A stretch of 64,000 nucleotides of DNA from Fibrobacter sp. UBA4297 (lineage in GTDB: Bacteria > Fibrobacterota > Fibrobacteria > Fibrobacterales > Fibrobacteraceae). Below, piece by piece: positions 31,304 to 38,390 of this stretch (the stretch's first letter is position 1; every line of letters starts with the position of its first letter). Made by a program: the position numbers and the translations under genes. Where the stretch lies: positions 54,630-118,629 of the forward strand of contig NZ_DGUZ01000010.1 of NCBI RefSeq assembly GCF_002394865.1, written 5' to 3'. The notes under the pieces are model-generated. The model did no database searches. It had not been told where the DNA came from and saw nothing but the letters and a program-made list of their open reading frames with translations.

Positions 31304-31389
31304 AACTTAGTTGGCAGAGCTTAGAACTTAGGGATATTGCAATATTCTAAGTTCTAAGAGCGCAGCGGTCTAAGTTCTAAGTTCTATTT
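31304..31389. repeat. Nested inverted repeat of AGAACTTAG words
   Basis: CTTAGAACTTAG at 31320-31331 is an exact inverted copy of CTAAGTTCTAAG at 31347-31358, with ATATTGCAATAT palindromic between them. A further direct copy of CTAAGTTCTAAG sits at 31370-31381, and TAGAACTTAG at 31301-31310 overlaps the stop codon of the mutase. A TATCTTAT promoter-like word follows at 31395-31402. Confidence 0.75.
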
Positions 31390-31409
31390 TTTAGTATCTT
31401 ATACTTCGT

Positions 31410-32324
31410 ATGTTCAAAAAGTTTCTTTCGTTTGCACTGACTGTTGGTTCCCTCGCATTTGCAGGGGAGTATTGGCATTTGGACCCGGGCGGTGTGACGA
31501 TGAAGTTTTTAGCGATGCAGGTTTCGCCGCGTGCGGCTGCACTCTCGGGTGCAGGCGTTGCTGATCCCGGTCGCGTGTCCGAAATTTCGCGCAATCCACT
31601 TGCGATGAGCGTTGCAAACGATGCGGAATTTGGACTTAGCCAGGTGATTTTTGGCAATGGCGGTGCCGATAACTTTGTTTCGGCATATTACGGTCTCCCG
31701 ATTGGCGACAAGTACACGCTAGGGCTTGCTGTTGACTTTTTGGGTTACGATAACATTGAAGGCCGTGACGAGAATGGTCTCAAGACTTCGGAATACGGCT
31801 CTTACGCTTGGTCGCTTTTAGCCGGTTTCGGCAGCCGTTCCAAGATTTTCAACTGGGCCGCTTCGGCACGTTTTGCCACGCAGACGATTGATGACGAAAC
31901 TGGATTTTTGTTCTCTGTCGATGCGGGTGGCTCTTTCCGCGTGAATGAGTATTTGTCATTCGGTGCAAACTTTACGAATCTCGGTTTTGCAAGCAAGTAT
32001 GAATCCGAGAAAGAAGCAGCACCGCTTGCGCTCCAGGCGGGCGTGACGGGATTCATCCCGATTCTTGACCGTTGGATGGTGCATTTGTCTGTAGATGCGT
32101 ACCGCCGTGCCGATACAAAGGCTCAGGTCTTGGTTGGCGGCGAAGTGGTCTACTTCGATATGCTCTCGTTCCGCATGGGCTATGCAATCCGCCCGGATAC
32201 CGAAGATGCAGTTAGTGGCGGCCTCGGTGTGACGTTTGGCATGATCGTGTTTGACTACGCTTATAGCCCGCGCCCGGCGTTTGAAGGCGGCAACCATTAC
32301 ATCGCCGTCGGCGTGAAGTTCTAA
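31410..32324 (+). CDS. PorV/PorQ-like outer-membrane barrel protein
   Basis: 304 residues with a signal peptide (MFKKFLSFALTVGSLAFAGE). The PorV/PorQ family opening FLAMQVSPRAAALSGAGVAD comes next, followed by alternating beta strands ending in aromatic residues (terminal HYIAVGVKF). In Bacteroidetes such proteins are part of, or associated with, the type IX secretion system; the particular role here is inferred. The ATG lies eight bases after TATCTTAT with no ribosome binding site. The two large secreted proteins at 51037 and 55059 could be clients, but this is speculative. Confidence 0.75.
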   Translation: MFKKFLSFALTVGSLAFAGEYWHLDPGGVTMKFLAMQVSPRAAALSGAGVADPGRVSEISRNPLAMSVANDAEFGLSQVIFGNGGADNFVSAYYGLPIGDKYTLGLAVDFLGYDNIEGRDENGLKTSEYGSYAWSLLAGFGSRSKIFNWAASARFATQTIDDETGFLFSVDAGGSFRVNEYLSFGANFTNLGFASKYESEKEAAPLALQAGVTGFIPILDRWMVHLSVDAYRRADTKAQVLVGGEVVYFDMLSFRMGYAIRPDTEDAVSGGLGVTFGMIVFDYAYSPRPAFEGGNHYIAVGVKF

Positions 32325-32350
32325 TTCGTTCCCGTTCTGATTTGGCTTGC

Positions 32351-33295
32351 TCAAGCTTCAATCGGGCGGTTCAATTTTTCGCACGAGTTCCATTCGCGGA
32401 GCTCGTGCTTTTTTATTTGGTAGCACAGGCATCCGCGGCTGATTTTGAGCGCTTTGGCGGCTCTGCTTTTATTCCCATTGTGTTCGTATAGCGCTTTTTG
32501 AATAAATTGCCAATTCGGTGCCGAGGCTCGTGTGTTGCAGTACGTGTAGTGTTCATCGATATCGTTTATCGTCTGGTGCGAAAATTCTTCGGAGAGGATT
32601 TCTTCAAGCGATATTTCGTGTTGCCTTAATAGTGCGTAGCGCTGGAGGACGTTTTTCAGCTGGCGGATATTGCCCGGCCAGTCGTATCTGGAAAGTGCCC
32701 TGATTTCCCATTTGCGGAGCAGGAGTTGAACGGCAAAAGTCCTTGCTGTGATATCGTTCCAAATGGCTGTGGCGATGTCGGCGAAGTCGTCCCGGTTGCG
32801 GAGCGGCGGGATCACGATGGGGAAGGCGTTCAGCCTGAAGAACAGGTCCTTGCGGAAGTTCCCGCTGTGGATTTCGTTTTGCAAGTTGCGGTTTGTGGCG
32901 CATATAAGCCTGAAGTCGACCGGTTCGTTTTGCGTGGCGCCGAGCGGGAGCACGGAATGTTCCTGCAAGATGCGTAAAAGCTTGCTCTGCATGTCGAATG
33001 GCATTTCGCCGATTTCGTCGAGGAATAGCGTGCCGCCGTTTGCCGCCTGCACAATGCCTTGGTGATCGCTTGCGGCTCCGGTGTAAGAGCCTTTTTTGGC
33101 GCCTTCTAGGAGGCTCTCGGCGAGGTTACGTGCAATGGCTCCGCAGTTGAGTGCTACGAATGGCCCCTCGCTTCGTGGGCTGTGTTCATGGATAAACCTA
33201 GCGGCGATTTCCTTGCCGACTCCCGATTCTCCCTGCAACAGTACGGGAATGTTCGATTTGGCGGCGATAAGCATCAATTGTTCGTGTTTTTTCAT
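32351..33295 (-). CDS. Short sigma-54-dependent activator without a sensory domain
   Basis: 314 residues. The AAA+ domain begins at once: Walker A GESGVGKE at 22-29 and Walker B TLFLDEIGEM near 89-98. The sigma-54 contact loop is GSYTGA at 69-74 instead of the usual GAFTGA. The C-terminal Fis-type helix-turn-helix is NKSRAAKALKISRGCLCYQIKK. No receiver or other regulatory domain is present, as in PspF. It should bind upstream DNA and drive open-complex formation at -24/-12 promoters. No such promoter was recognised in this window. Phenylalanine-to-tyrosine in the loop is a conservative change. Confidence 0.88.
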   Translation of the reverse strand: MKKHEQLMLIAAKSNIPVLLQGESGVGKEIAARFIHEHSPRSEGPFVALNCGAIARNLAESLLEGAKKGSYTGAASDHQGIVQAANGGTLFLDEIGEMPFDMQSKLLRILQEHSVLPLGATQNEPVDFRLICATNRNLQNEIHSGNFRKDLFFRLNAFPIVIPPLRNRDDFADIATAIWNDITARTFAVQLLLRKWEIRALSRYDWPGNIRQLKNVLQRYALLRQHEISLEEILSEEFSHQTINDIDEHYTYCNTRASAPNWQFIQKALYEHNGNKSRAAKALKISRGCLCYQIKKHELREWNSCEKLNRPIEA

Positions 33296-33394
33296 AGACC
33301 TTCAAAGTTTTACTTGAGGTGGTTCTACTATATAAACACGCTTTTTTCGCCCGTTTGTCCTGTAAATTTTTATTAATCAATTTTCCGTTCACCA

Positions 33395-33424
33395 TTGACA
33401 CCTTGCACACTTTTTCTATCTTTG
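33395..33424 (+). promoter_or_regulatory. lysC promoter, TTG-N19-TATCTTTG
   Basis: TTG at 33395-33397 (also part of a perfect TTGACA) and TATCTTTG at 33417-33424, with 19 bases between. This fits the TTTG-N19-21-TAnnTTTG pattern. The implied start near 33430 leaves a leader of about 130 bases before lysC. Confidence 0.55.
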
Positions 33425-33429
33425 TCCGC

Positions 33430-33562
33430 GCGGCGGTAAAGTGCCGCTGCTTAACATTGCACAAAACCAAGTGGCTGGCCAGATGGGTAGGCTTGGGCAC
33501 GACAACCGCGAGGAAAGTGGTTGCGCTCGAAGCCGAGAGGTTTGGTGGCCCAAAGGAACAAA
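33430..33562 (+). promoter_or_regulatory. Structured 5' leader of lysC, candidate cis-regulatory RNA
   Basis: Several hairpins can be drawn. GCGGC/GCCGC lies at 33430-33447, CCAAG/CTTGG encloses a self-complementary CTGGCCAG near 33466-33495, and AACC/GGTT lies near 33504-33522. CTCG/CGAG is near 33527-33538. The last is TTTGG-TGGC-CCAAA at 33541-33554, whose 3' arm overlaps the ribosome binding site AAAGGA (33552-33557). Masking of that site would lower aspartokinase translation. The lysine riboswitch core was not recognised. Confidence 0.45.
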
Positions 33563-34882
33563 ATGTCTAGAATCGTATGTAAGTTCGGTGGCTCCTCTGT
33601 CGCCGACGCAGGTCAGTTCAAAAAAATCAAGGCCATTGTCGAAAGCGACAAGAACCGCAAAGTCATCGTCGTTTCTGCTCCGGGCAAGCGTAATCCGAAA
33701 GAAACCAAACTGACCGACCTCCTCTACAGCACCTATGATCTCGCCTCCAAGGGCCTCGATTTCTCCACGCCGTGGAACCTCATCCGCCAGCGCTATGATG
33801 AAATCTGCAAGGACCTCGGTCTTGAAGACAAGCTTACCGAAGACCTCGACAGTCTCGAAGACAAGCTCAAGAACCATCCGGAATCCGTGAGCACGGACTT
33901 CCTCGTGAGCCGTGGCGAATTCCTCTGCGCACGCCTTATGGCAAAGTATCTCGGTGCAAACTTCGTCGATAGCTACCCGCTCATCACTTTCGATGACAAG
34001 TACCGCATCGCTCCGAAGACTTACGAAGAAATTGCAAAGGCTCTCGGCGACGAAAATCAGTTGTACGTCTTGCCGGGCTTCTATGGCTCTAACCTCCGTG
34101 GCGAAGTGAAGACCTTCAGCCGTGGCGGTTCCGATATCACTGGCGCCATCCTCGCGAACGGCATTGACGCAGCCAAGTACGAAAACTGGACCGACGTTTC
34201 GGGCATGCTCATGGCTGACCCGCGCATCGTTGAAAATCCGCTGCCTATCGAATACGTGAGCTACCGCGAAATCCGCGAACTTGCATACTCCGGCGCAAGT
34301 GTGCTCCACGACGAATCCATCGCTCCCTGCCGCGCGAAGAAGATTCCTATCAACATCCGCAACACGAACCGCCCGGAAGACGCAGGCACCATCATTGGCC
34401 CGACTCCGGAAAGCGCAAAGCTCCCGATTACGGGTGTTGCAGGCCGCAAGGGCTTCTCGATGATCTACATCGAAAAGTCCATGATGAACAAGGAAGTTGG
34501 CTTTGGCCGCCGCGTGCTCGCTGTGCTCGAAAGCGAAGGACTCTCCTACGAACTTTGCCCGAGTGCAATTGACTCCATGAGCATTGTCGTGGATTCCAAG
34601 GCTCTCGACGCCGTGCAGGACGTTGTCCTCGAAGACATCACGCAGCAGATGCGTCCGGACCGTATCAAGATTTTCCCGGGCATCGCTCTTATCGCTACCG
34701 TGGGTCACGGCATGACGAACAAGATTGGTGTTGCCGCGAAGCTCTTTACGGCTCTTGCCGAAAGCAAGGTGAACGTCCGCATTATCGACCAGGGTTCTTC
34801 CCAGATCAACATCATCACCGGTGTTGACGAAGCCGATACTGAAAAGGCTATCAAGGCCATCTACGCTGCCTTCGTGAAGTAA
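33563..34882 (+). CDS. lysC: Aspartate kinase
   Basis: 439 residues from ATG 33563, beginning MSRIVCKFGGSSVADAGQ with the kinase signature KFGGSSV at 7-13; an upstream start at 33521 would add 14 residues lying in the leader. SRGEFLCARLMAKYLGANF and the FSRGGSDITGAILANGI stretch are also typical. Two ACT domains form the C-terminal third, so feedback inhibition is likely. It makes aspartyl phosphate, the first step to lysine, threonine, methionine and diaminopimelate. No homoserine dehydrogenase fusion is present. Confidence 0.96.
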   Translation: MSRIVCKFGGSSVADAGQFKKIKAIVESDKNRKVIVVSAPGKRNPKETKLTDLLYSTYDLASKGLDFSTPWNLIRQRYDEICKDLGLEDKLTEDLDSLEDKLKNHPESVSTDFLVSRGEFLCARLMAKYLGANFVDSYPLITFDDKYRIAPKTYEEIAKALGDENQLYVLPGFYGSNLRGEVKTFSRGGSDITGAILANGIDAAKYENWTDVSGMLMADPRIVENPLPIEYVSYREIRELAYSGASVLHDESIAPCRAKKIPINIRNTNRPEDAGTIIGPTPESAKLPITGVAGRKGFSMIYIEKSMMNKEVGFGRRVLAVLESEGLSYELCPSAIDSMSIVVDSKALDAVQDVVLEDITQQMRPDRIKIFPGIALIATVGHGMTNKIGVAAKLFTALAESKVNVRIIDQGSSQINIITGVDEADTEKAIKAIYAAFVK

Positions 34883-34888
34883 AAAATG

Positions 34889-34904
34889 GCGGGGCACGCC
34901 CCGC
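34889..34904 (+). terminator. Hairpin after lysC
   Basis: GCGGGG-CACG-CCCCGC directly after the stop codon, but followed only by TTAATAT. It could be a weak terminator or a 3' mRNA end stabiliser. Confidence 0.4.
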
Positions 34905-34921
34905 TTAATATAACGCGCGAT

Positions 34922-35060
34922 TGTCATTCCCGCTACCGAGCTCTTTGATCACTTAGTGCTTTAGCACTTATGTGAGCATGATCCGCGTATGGGGAGGGCA
35001 CCTCCTTACGCGATGTCATCCTGAGCAAGAAGCCGCGAGGCGTCGCGTCGAAGGAACTAG
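34922..35060. repeat. Cluster of palindromic intergenic elements
   Basis: TTGTCATTCCCGCTACCGAG at the start resembles the elements at 59183, 60798 and 60884. It is followed by a hairpin AGTGC-TTTA-GCACT, then a longer one with CGTA..GGAGG against CCTCC..TACG (about 34985-35013), then TGTCATCCTGAGC...GAAGGAACT at 35018-35058. No ORF is supported here. Confidence 0.55.
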
Positions 35061-35071
35061 AAATTAAAGAC

Positions 35072-35106
35072 GACTCGGAATAAATCCGGGCCGTTTTTTA
35101 TTTTTA
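35072..35106 (+). terminator. Probable intrinsic terminator upstream of the membrane protein pair
   Basis: CTCGG pairs with CCGGG (one G-U) around AATAAAT, followed by a GTTTTTTATTTTT tract. It probably ends the lysC transcript. Confidence 0.6.
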
Positions 35107-35146
35107 GAACGAGGTAATATATTTAATCTAATAATAGAGGGGCCAA

Positions 35147-35995
35147 ATGAGCGAAGGAGAAAAAAATCAATTCAACGGAAACCTGGCTTTACTCAGGGTT
35201 TGCGTTATCGTATTCATTGCGAACCTGTTGAACTTTGTCGTCAATATGTGTATTTCGGCTGGGCACGGTGGATTTTTCAGTTCTTTGTGGAGTGCACTTA
35301 CGAATTCGTCGTTTGAAGATTTGCTTGCGACGGTCGGACTGTTGGTGGCTTCGGGAGTTGGTTTAGTTGTGCTGCTCGGTGTCTTGGCTTTTGCCGTTTT
35401 ACTTGCGCTAGGGATATTTGCGCTTGTCAAAAAGAGCGTGAAGGCGCTAAAAATATTGGCGGTGCTGTTCCTTATCTGGGTTGTGCTGTGTGCATTCGCT
35501 ATGAATCCTATAAGCGGTTTGTTGGGAAATGAAATGCGAGAAGTGAATCTTGCCCAGAGCTTCATTAGCTTGATTTTTAACATAAATGTTGTCGTTGCCG
35601 TGGCGGCGTTTTTTGTGACTTCTGAAAAACAGGATCTCTTGCTCCGGCTTTGCGCTATCTGCTTTGCCGTAAGCGGATTGAACAGCTTGTCGCATTTTAT
35701 CTTTACGCAACTTCCCGTGTTTCAGCTTGCTTTCTTTGGTGTTGTTTATTTAGCAGTAGGCGTATTTGCGTTTGTCAAAAAGAATGTGCCAGTCTTGATG
35801 GTGGGCTCTTTTATGATATTTATTCAAATTTTGTTGAACTTATTCAATTTTATCCGCATCTCTGGATTAGACCTTTATATTGCGGTTTCGCTTGTTGCCC
35901 ATACGCTTTTCCATACTTCAACCGTGATTGCCATTGCGGTATTCTTTATTAAACCTGAATGGGTGAAATCGTTCTTACAGAAAATTAAAGGATGA
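35147..35995 (+). CDS. Multi-span membrane protein with internal duplication (first of a tandem pair)
   Basis: 282 residues with about eight hydrophobic segments. Two halves are alike: each starts with a leucine/arginine/cysteine motif (LLRVC, LLRLC), has a central GIFALVKKS or GVFAFVKKN, and ends AAFFVTSEK or AVFFIKPEW. The same module occurs twice more in the next gene. No known family was recognised. ATG follows AGAGGGGCCAA; a TATATTTA element lies at 35113-35120. A transporter or sensor role is possible but not shown. Confidence 0.75.
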   Translation: MSEGEKNQFNGNLALLRVCVIVFIANLLNFVVNMCISAGHGGFFSSLWSALTNSSFEDLLATVGLLVASGVGLVVLLGVLAFAVLLALGIFALVKKSVKALKILAVLFLIWVVLCAFAMNPISGLLGNEMREVNLAQSFISLIFNINVVVAVAAFFVTSEKQDLLLRLCAICFAVSGLNSLSHFIFTQLPVFQLAFFGVVYLAVGVFAFVKKNVPVLMVGSFMIFIQILLNLFNFIRISGLDLYIAVSLVAHTLFHTSTVIAIAVFFIKPEWVKSFLQKIKG

Positions 35996-35998
35996 TTT

Positions 35999-36799
35999 AT
36001 GAATTTAGCCTTGCTTAGAGTTTGTGCTGCCGTCATGATTATGAACTCGCTGTATAACATTGCGAGCCTGCTTTTCAATAGGTTTTACGCAGAAATGACG
36101 GGAGATATCGAACCTTTAGGATTTTTTATTGCATCACTTCTTTTGTGCGTGATTATTTTTGCATTAGGAACAGTCGCACTTGTTAAACAGAATGTGTTGG
36201 TTTTGAAAATCTACGCTGTGTGGATAGCCATTTGTATTTTGGGTGGAACCGTAGTAGACATCATGAACTTTAATCGCTTGCCGCTTGGTGTTAGCTATAG
36301 TCATCTCTTTAACAGTCTGCTTGAACGAATTGTGAATCCCATGATAGTTTTTGTTGTTGCTGTATTTTTCATTGAACCCAAAAAGGCTACGCAATTTGGC
36401 TTGCTTCAATTTTGCACGGCATTTTTCATGGTCGATGGCGCAAATGACATGATTCAATCTATTGTGAGTTTATTTAAAGGTGCGGAATCATTTTCCATTG
36501 TGAATGCAGTGTTGGCTTTATTGCCTATTGCTCTAGGCGTGTTCGCCATCGTGAAAAGAAATTCTTTGATATTGAAAATTTATGCCGTGATAGCATTTGT
36601 CGAACTTTTATGGGGCTCGCTAGGGTATATGCGCGAAAATATGTATGGCGGCTATTATGTTGCCAGTGCTTTTGTTGGACTGATGTTCAATACGTTCCTT
36701 GTCGTTTGCGTAGCGACATTCTTTATCGAACCCGAGAAAACCCGTGCTTATTTCCAAAAAGTGAAAAGTTTATTTGTCAAGTGGAAAGAGATGACGTGA
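35999..36799 (+). CDS. Multi-span membrane protein with internal duplication (second of the pair)
   Basis: 266 residues, three bases after the previous gene. It shares the N-terminal NLALLRVC with it and repeats the module twice: GTVALVKQN then AVFFIEPKK, and GVFAIVKRN then ATFFIEPEK. About eight membrane segments are expected. The close spacing and shared modules point to a recent gene duplication and probably to a heteromeric complex. No function can be assigned. Confidence 0.75.
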   Translation: MNLALLRVCAAVMIMNSLYNIASLLFNRFYAEMTGDIEPLGFFIASLLLCVIIFALGTVALVKQNVLVLKIYAVWIAICILGGTVVDIMNFNRLPLGVSYSHLFNSLLERIVNPMIVFVVAVFFIEPKKATQFGLLQFCTAFFMVDGANDMIQSIVSLFKGAESFSIVNAVLALLPIALGVFAIVKRNSLILKIYAVIAFVELLWGSLGYMRENMYGGYYVASAFVGLMFNTFLVVCVATFFIEPEKTRAYFQKVKSLFVKWKEMT

Positions 36800-36801
36800 T
36801 T

Positions 36802-36827
36802 AAAAAGCCGCCGATTTTGTCGGCGGC
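36802..36827 (-). terminator. Terminator between convergent genes
   Basis: A perfect eight-pair stem GCCGCCGA/TCGGCGGC with loop TTTTG. Read on the minus strand it is followed by TTTTTA, so it best serves the radical SAM operon. It also lies just after the plus-strand membrane protein gene. Confidence 0.8.
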
Positions 36828-36848
36828 AGCATTTCTTAGCTTTATTCC

Positions 36849-37508
36849 TTAGCTTTCGAAGGGCCTTACTCTCAGCGTGACGCCGAGCTCTTCGCAAATC
36901 TTGCGGCAGCGTTCGATTTTTTCTTCGGGCATCACTTTTTCGACGACGGTCATCACCACGTTTGGCACGTGCTCTTTTGCAAGCACTGCGAATTCCTTCA
37001 GCGCATCGAAGGACTGGATTCCGAATCTCGAGCGCGTGAGTTCCAGGAATTCTTCGGCGTCCGGGGCGTTCATCGAGATGGAAACGGTGTTGAAACGGCC
37101 TTCAAGATCGGGCGTTACGTCTCTGCCGTGGATCAGGTTTGCAAGTCCGTTCGTGTTCAGGCGGACTTTTAATTTCGGGTATTTGCCGTGCAGCTGGTCG
37201 ATGACTTTGCACACGTCGTGGAGGCGTTCGAGCGGTTCGCCGTAGCCGCAAAAGACGAGTTCGTTGATGACGGAAAGGTCGTACTTGTCGAAAATACTCA
37301 TGACGCCGTTGACACTCGGTTCGCCGCCTCTGAGCCAGAGCGAATTGCCTTCCATCATTTTCTTTGTTTGGCGCAAGCAAAAAACGCAACTGCACGGGCA
37401 GCGGTTTGTCATGTTCACATAAATATTCTTGCCTGTGATGTCGCCGCTGTTGGCGATGTCGAGGTAGCCTGCTTGTCCAACATTTCCTGTTACCGTATAA
37501 ACAACCAT
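36849..37508 (-). CDS. Radical SAM protein, TatD-associated type
   Basis: 219 residues. The iron-sulfur motif is Cys37-x3-Cys41-x2-Cys44 in NRCPCSCVFC, preceded by NIYVNMTN. SLWLRGGEPSV and VFCGYGEPLERL follow, the latter being the SAM-binding GEP motif. This layout matches the family called TatD-associated radical SAM proteins; a TatD nuclease is not adjacent here. The reaction is unknown. It starts two bases after the stop of the PdxK-like kinase gene, so they are cotranscribed. Confidence 0.82.
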   Translation of the reverse strand: MVVYTVTGNVGQAGYLDIANSGDITGKNIYVNMTNRCPCSCVFCLRQTKKMMEGNSLWLRGGEPSVNGVMSIFDKYDLSVINELVFCGYGEPLERLHDVCKVIDQLHGKYPKLKVRLNTNGLANLIHGRDVTPDLEGRFNTVSISMNAPDAEEFLELTRSRFGIQSFDALKEFAVLAKEHVPNVVMTVVEKVMPEEKIERCRKICEELGVTLRVRPFES

Positions 37509-37509
37509 T

Positions 37510-38340
37510 TTAATCCTCCATCAAGTCACGAAGGTACATTTCGAAGCACAGTCCCCAATGCGTGGGAACGTTATTGTCTTCGCAGTAGCGGATGCACTTT
37601 GTTACAAATTCTGCGGCCTTTTTGACCGATTCGTAAAAATCGTGACCGTTCATGTACATGCCCGCAATAATTGAACTGATGACGTCTCCAGTTCCGCTGC
37701 GGTCGCCGCCGATGCGGTCCACCATCACGATTCGCGGTTCTTCGCCTTTGCTGTAGACGTAGTTCATGATTTGCTTGCTGTTGTACGGAATGCCGGTTAC
37801 GACGATGTGTTCGGGGCCTTGTTCCGTGAGCTTGCGGCACATTTCGCCAAGTTCGGCGTCGGTAAATCCTTCGGTGCGGTATTCAACGTCGGTCAGCGTG
37901 CAAAGTTCTGTCAAGTTCGGCGTCAAGATGTCGGCGTAATGGACGAGCGCTTTCATCTTTTCGCACAAATTCGGCGTGTAGGTCTCGTAGAGCTTGCCGT
38001 AGTCGCCCATCACGGGGTCCACCAAGGTAAACGAACCATTTTTCTTGAATGTCTTGAAGAAATCTATGACGATGTCGACCTGTTCTTCGGAACCGAGGAA
38101 CCCAGAAGCGATGGCGTCGAATGATAAATTCAAATCCTTGTAGGTTTGAATGTAATCGCGCATTTTTGACGTGTAGTCGTCGAAGTAGTATTCGGGGAAC
38201 TGCGTGTGTGCCGAAAGGACTGCGGTTGGAATTGTAACCGCTTGAATTTTCATGGCGGAAACAATCGGTGCCATGACTGCGATGGAGCACCGACCAAATC
38301 CTGTAACATCATTAATTAACGCGATTTTCTTTTGAGACAT
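37510..38340 (-). CDS. Pyridoxamine/pyridoxal kinase family protein (PdxK/PdxY-like)
   Basis: 276 residues of the ribokinase superfamily. The opening IALINDVTGFGRCSIAVMAP is typical of bacterial PdxY-like kinases, VDPVMGDYGKLY is the magnesium/ATP region, and GGDRSGTGDVISSI is the catalytic GTGD motif. The family phosphorylates vitamin B6 forms; related enzymes also take hydroxymethylpyrimidine. A CytX-like transporter gene lies 50 bases upstream in the same direction, so a role in pyrimidine or B6 salvage is possible. Confidence 0.85.
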   Translation of the reverse strand: MSQKKIALINDVTGFGRCSIAVMAPIVSAMKIQAVTIPTAVLSAHTQFPEYYFDDYTSKMRDYIQTYKDLNLSFDAIASGFLGSEEQVDIVIDFFKTFKKNGSFTLVDPVMGDYGKLYETYTPNLCEKMKALVHYADILTPNLTELCTLTDVEYRTEGFTDAELGEMCRKLTEQGPEHIVVTGIPYNSKQIMNYVYSKGEEPRIVMVDRIGGDRSGTGDVISSIIAGMYMNGHDFYESVKKAAEFVTKCIRYCEDNNVPTHWGLCFEMYLRDLMED

Positions 38341-38390
38341 GACGAGTGAAAATTTAAAAAATTAAGAAATAAAAATTAAGAGTGAATGTG

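Noticed and set aside
33430..33562. Lysine riboswitch before lysC
   Set aside because: The leader is too short and lacks the conserved core words, although it is clearly structured.
33416..34927. 503-codon minus-strand ORF opposite lysC
   Set aside because: It has no known motifs and is wholly antisense to a clear aspartate kinase, another codon-bias shadow.
36961..36983. Sigma-54 promoter word TGGCAC with a later TTGC
   Set aside because: The spacing between the two parts is wrong, and it lies inside the radical SAM gene.
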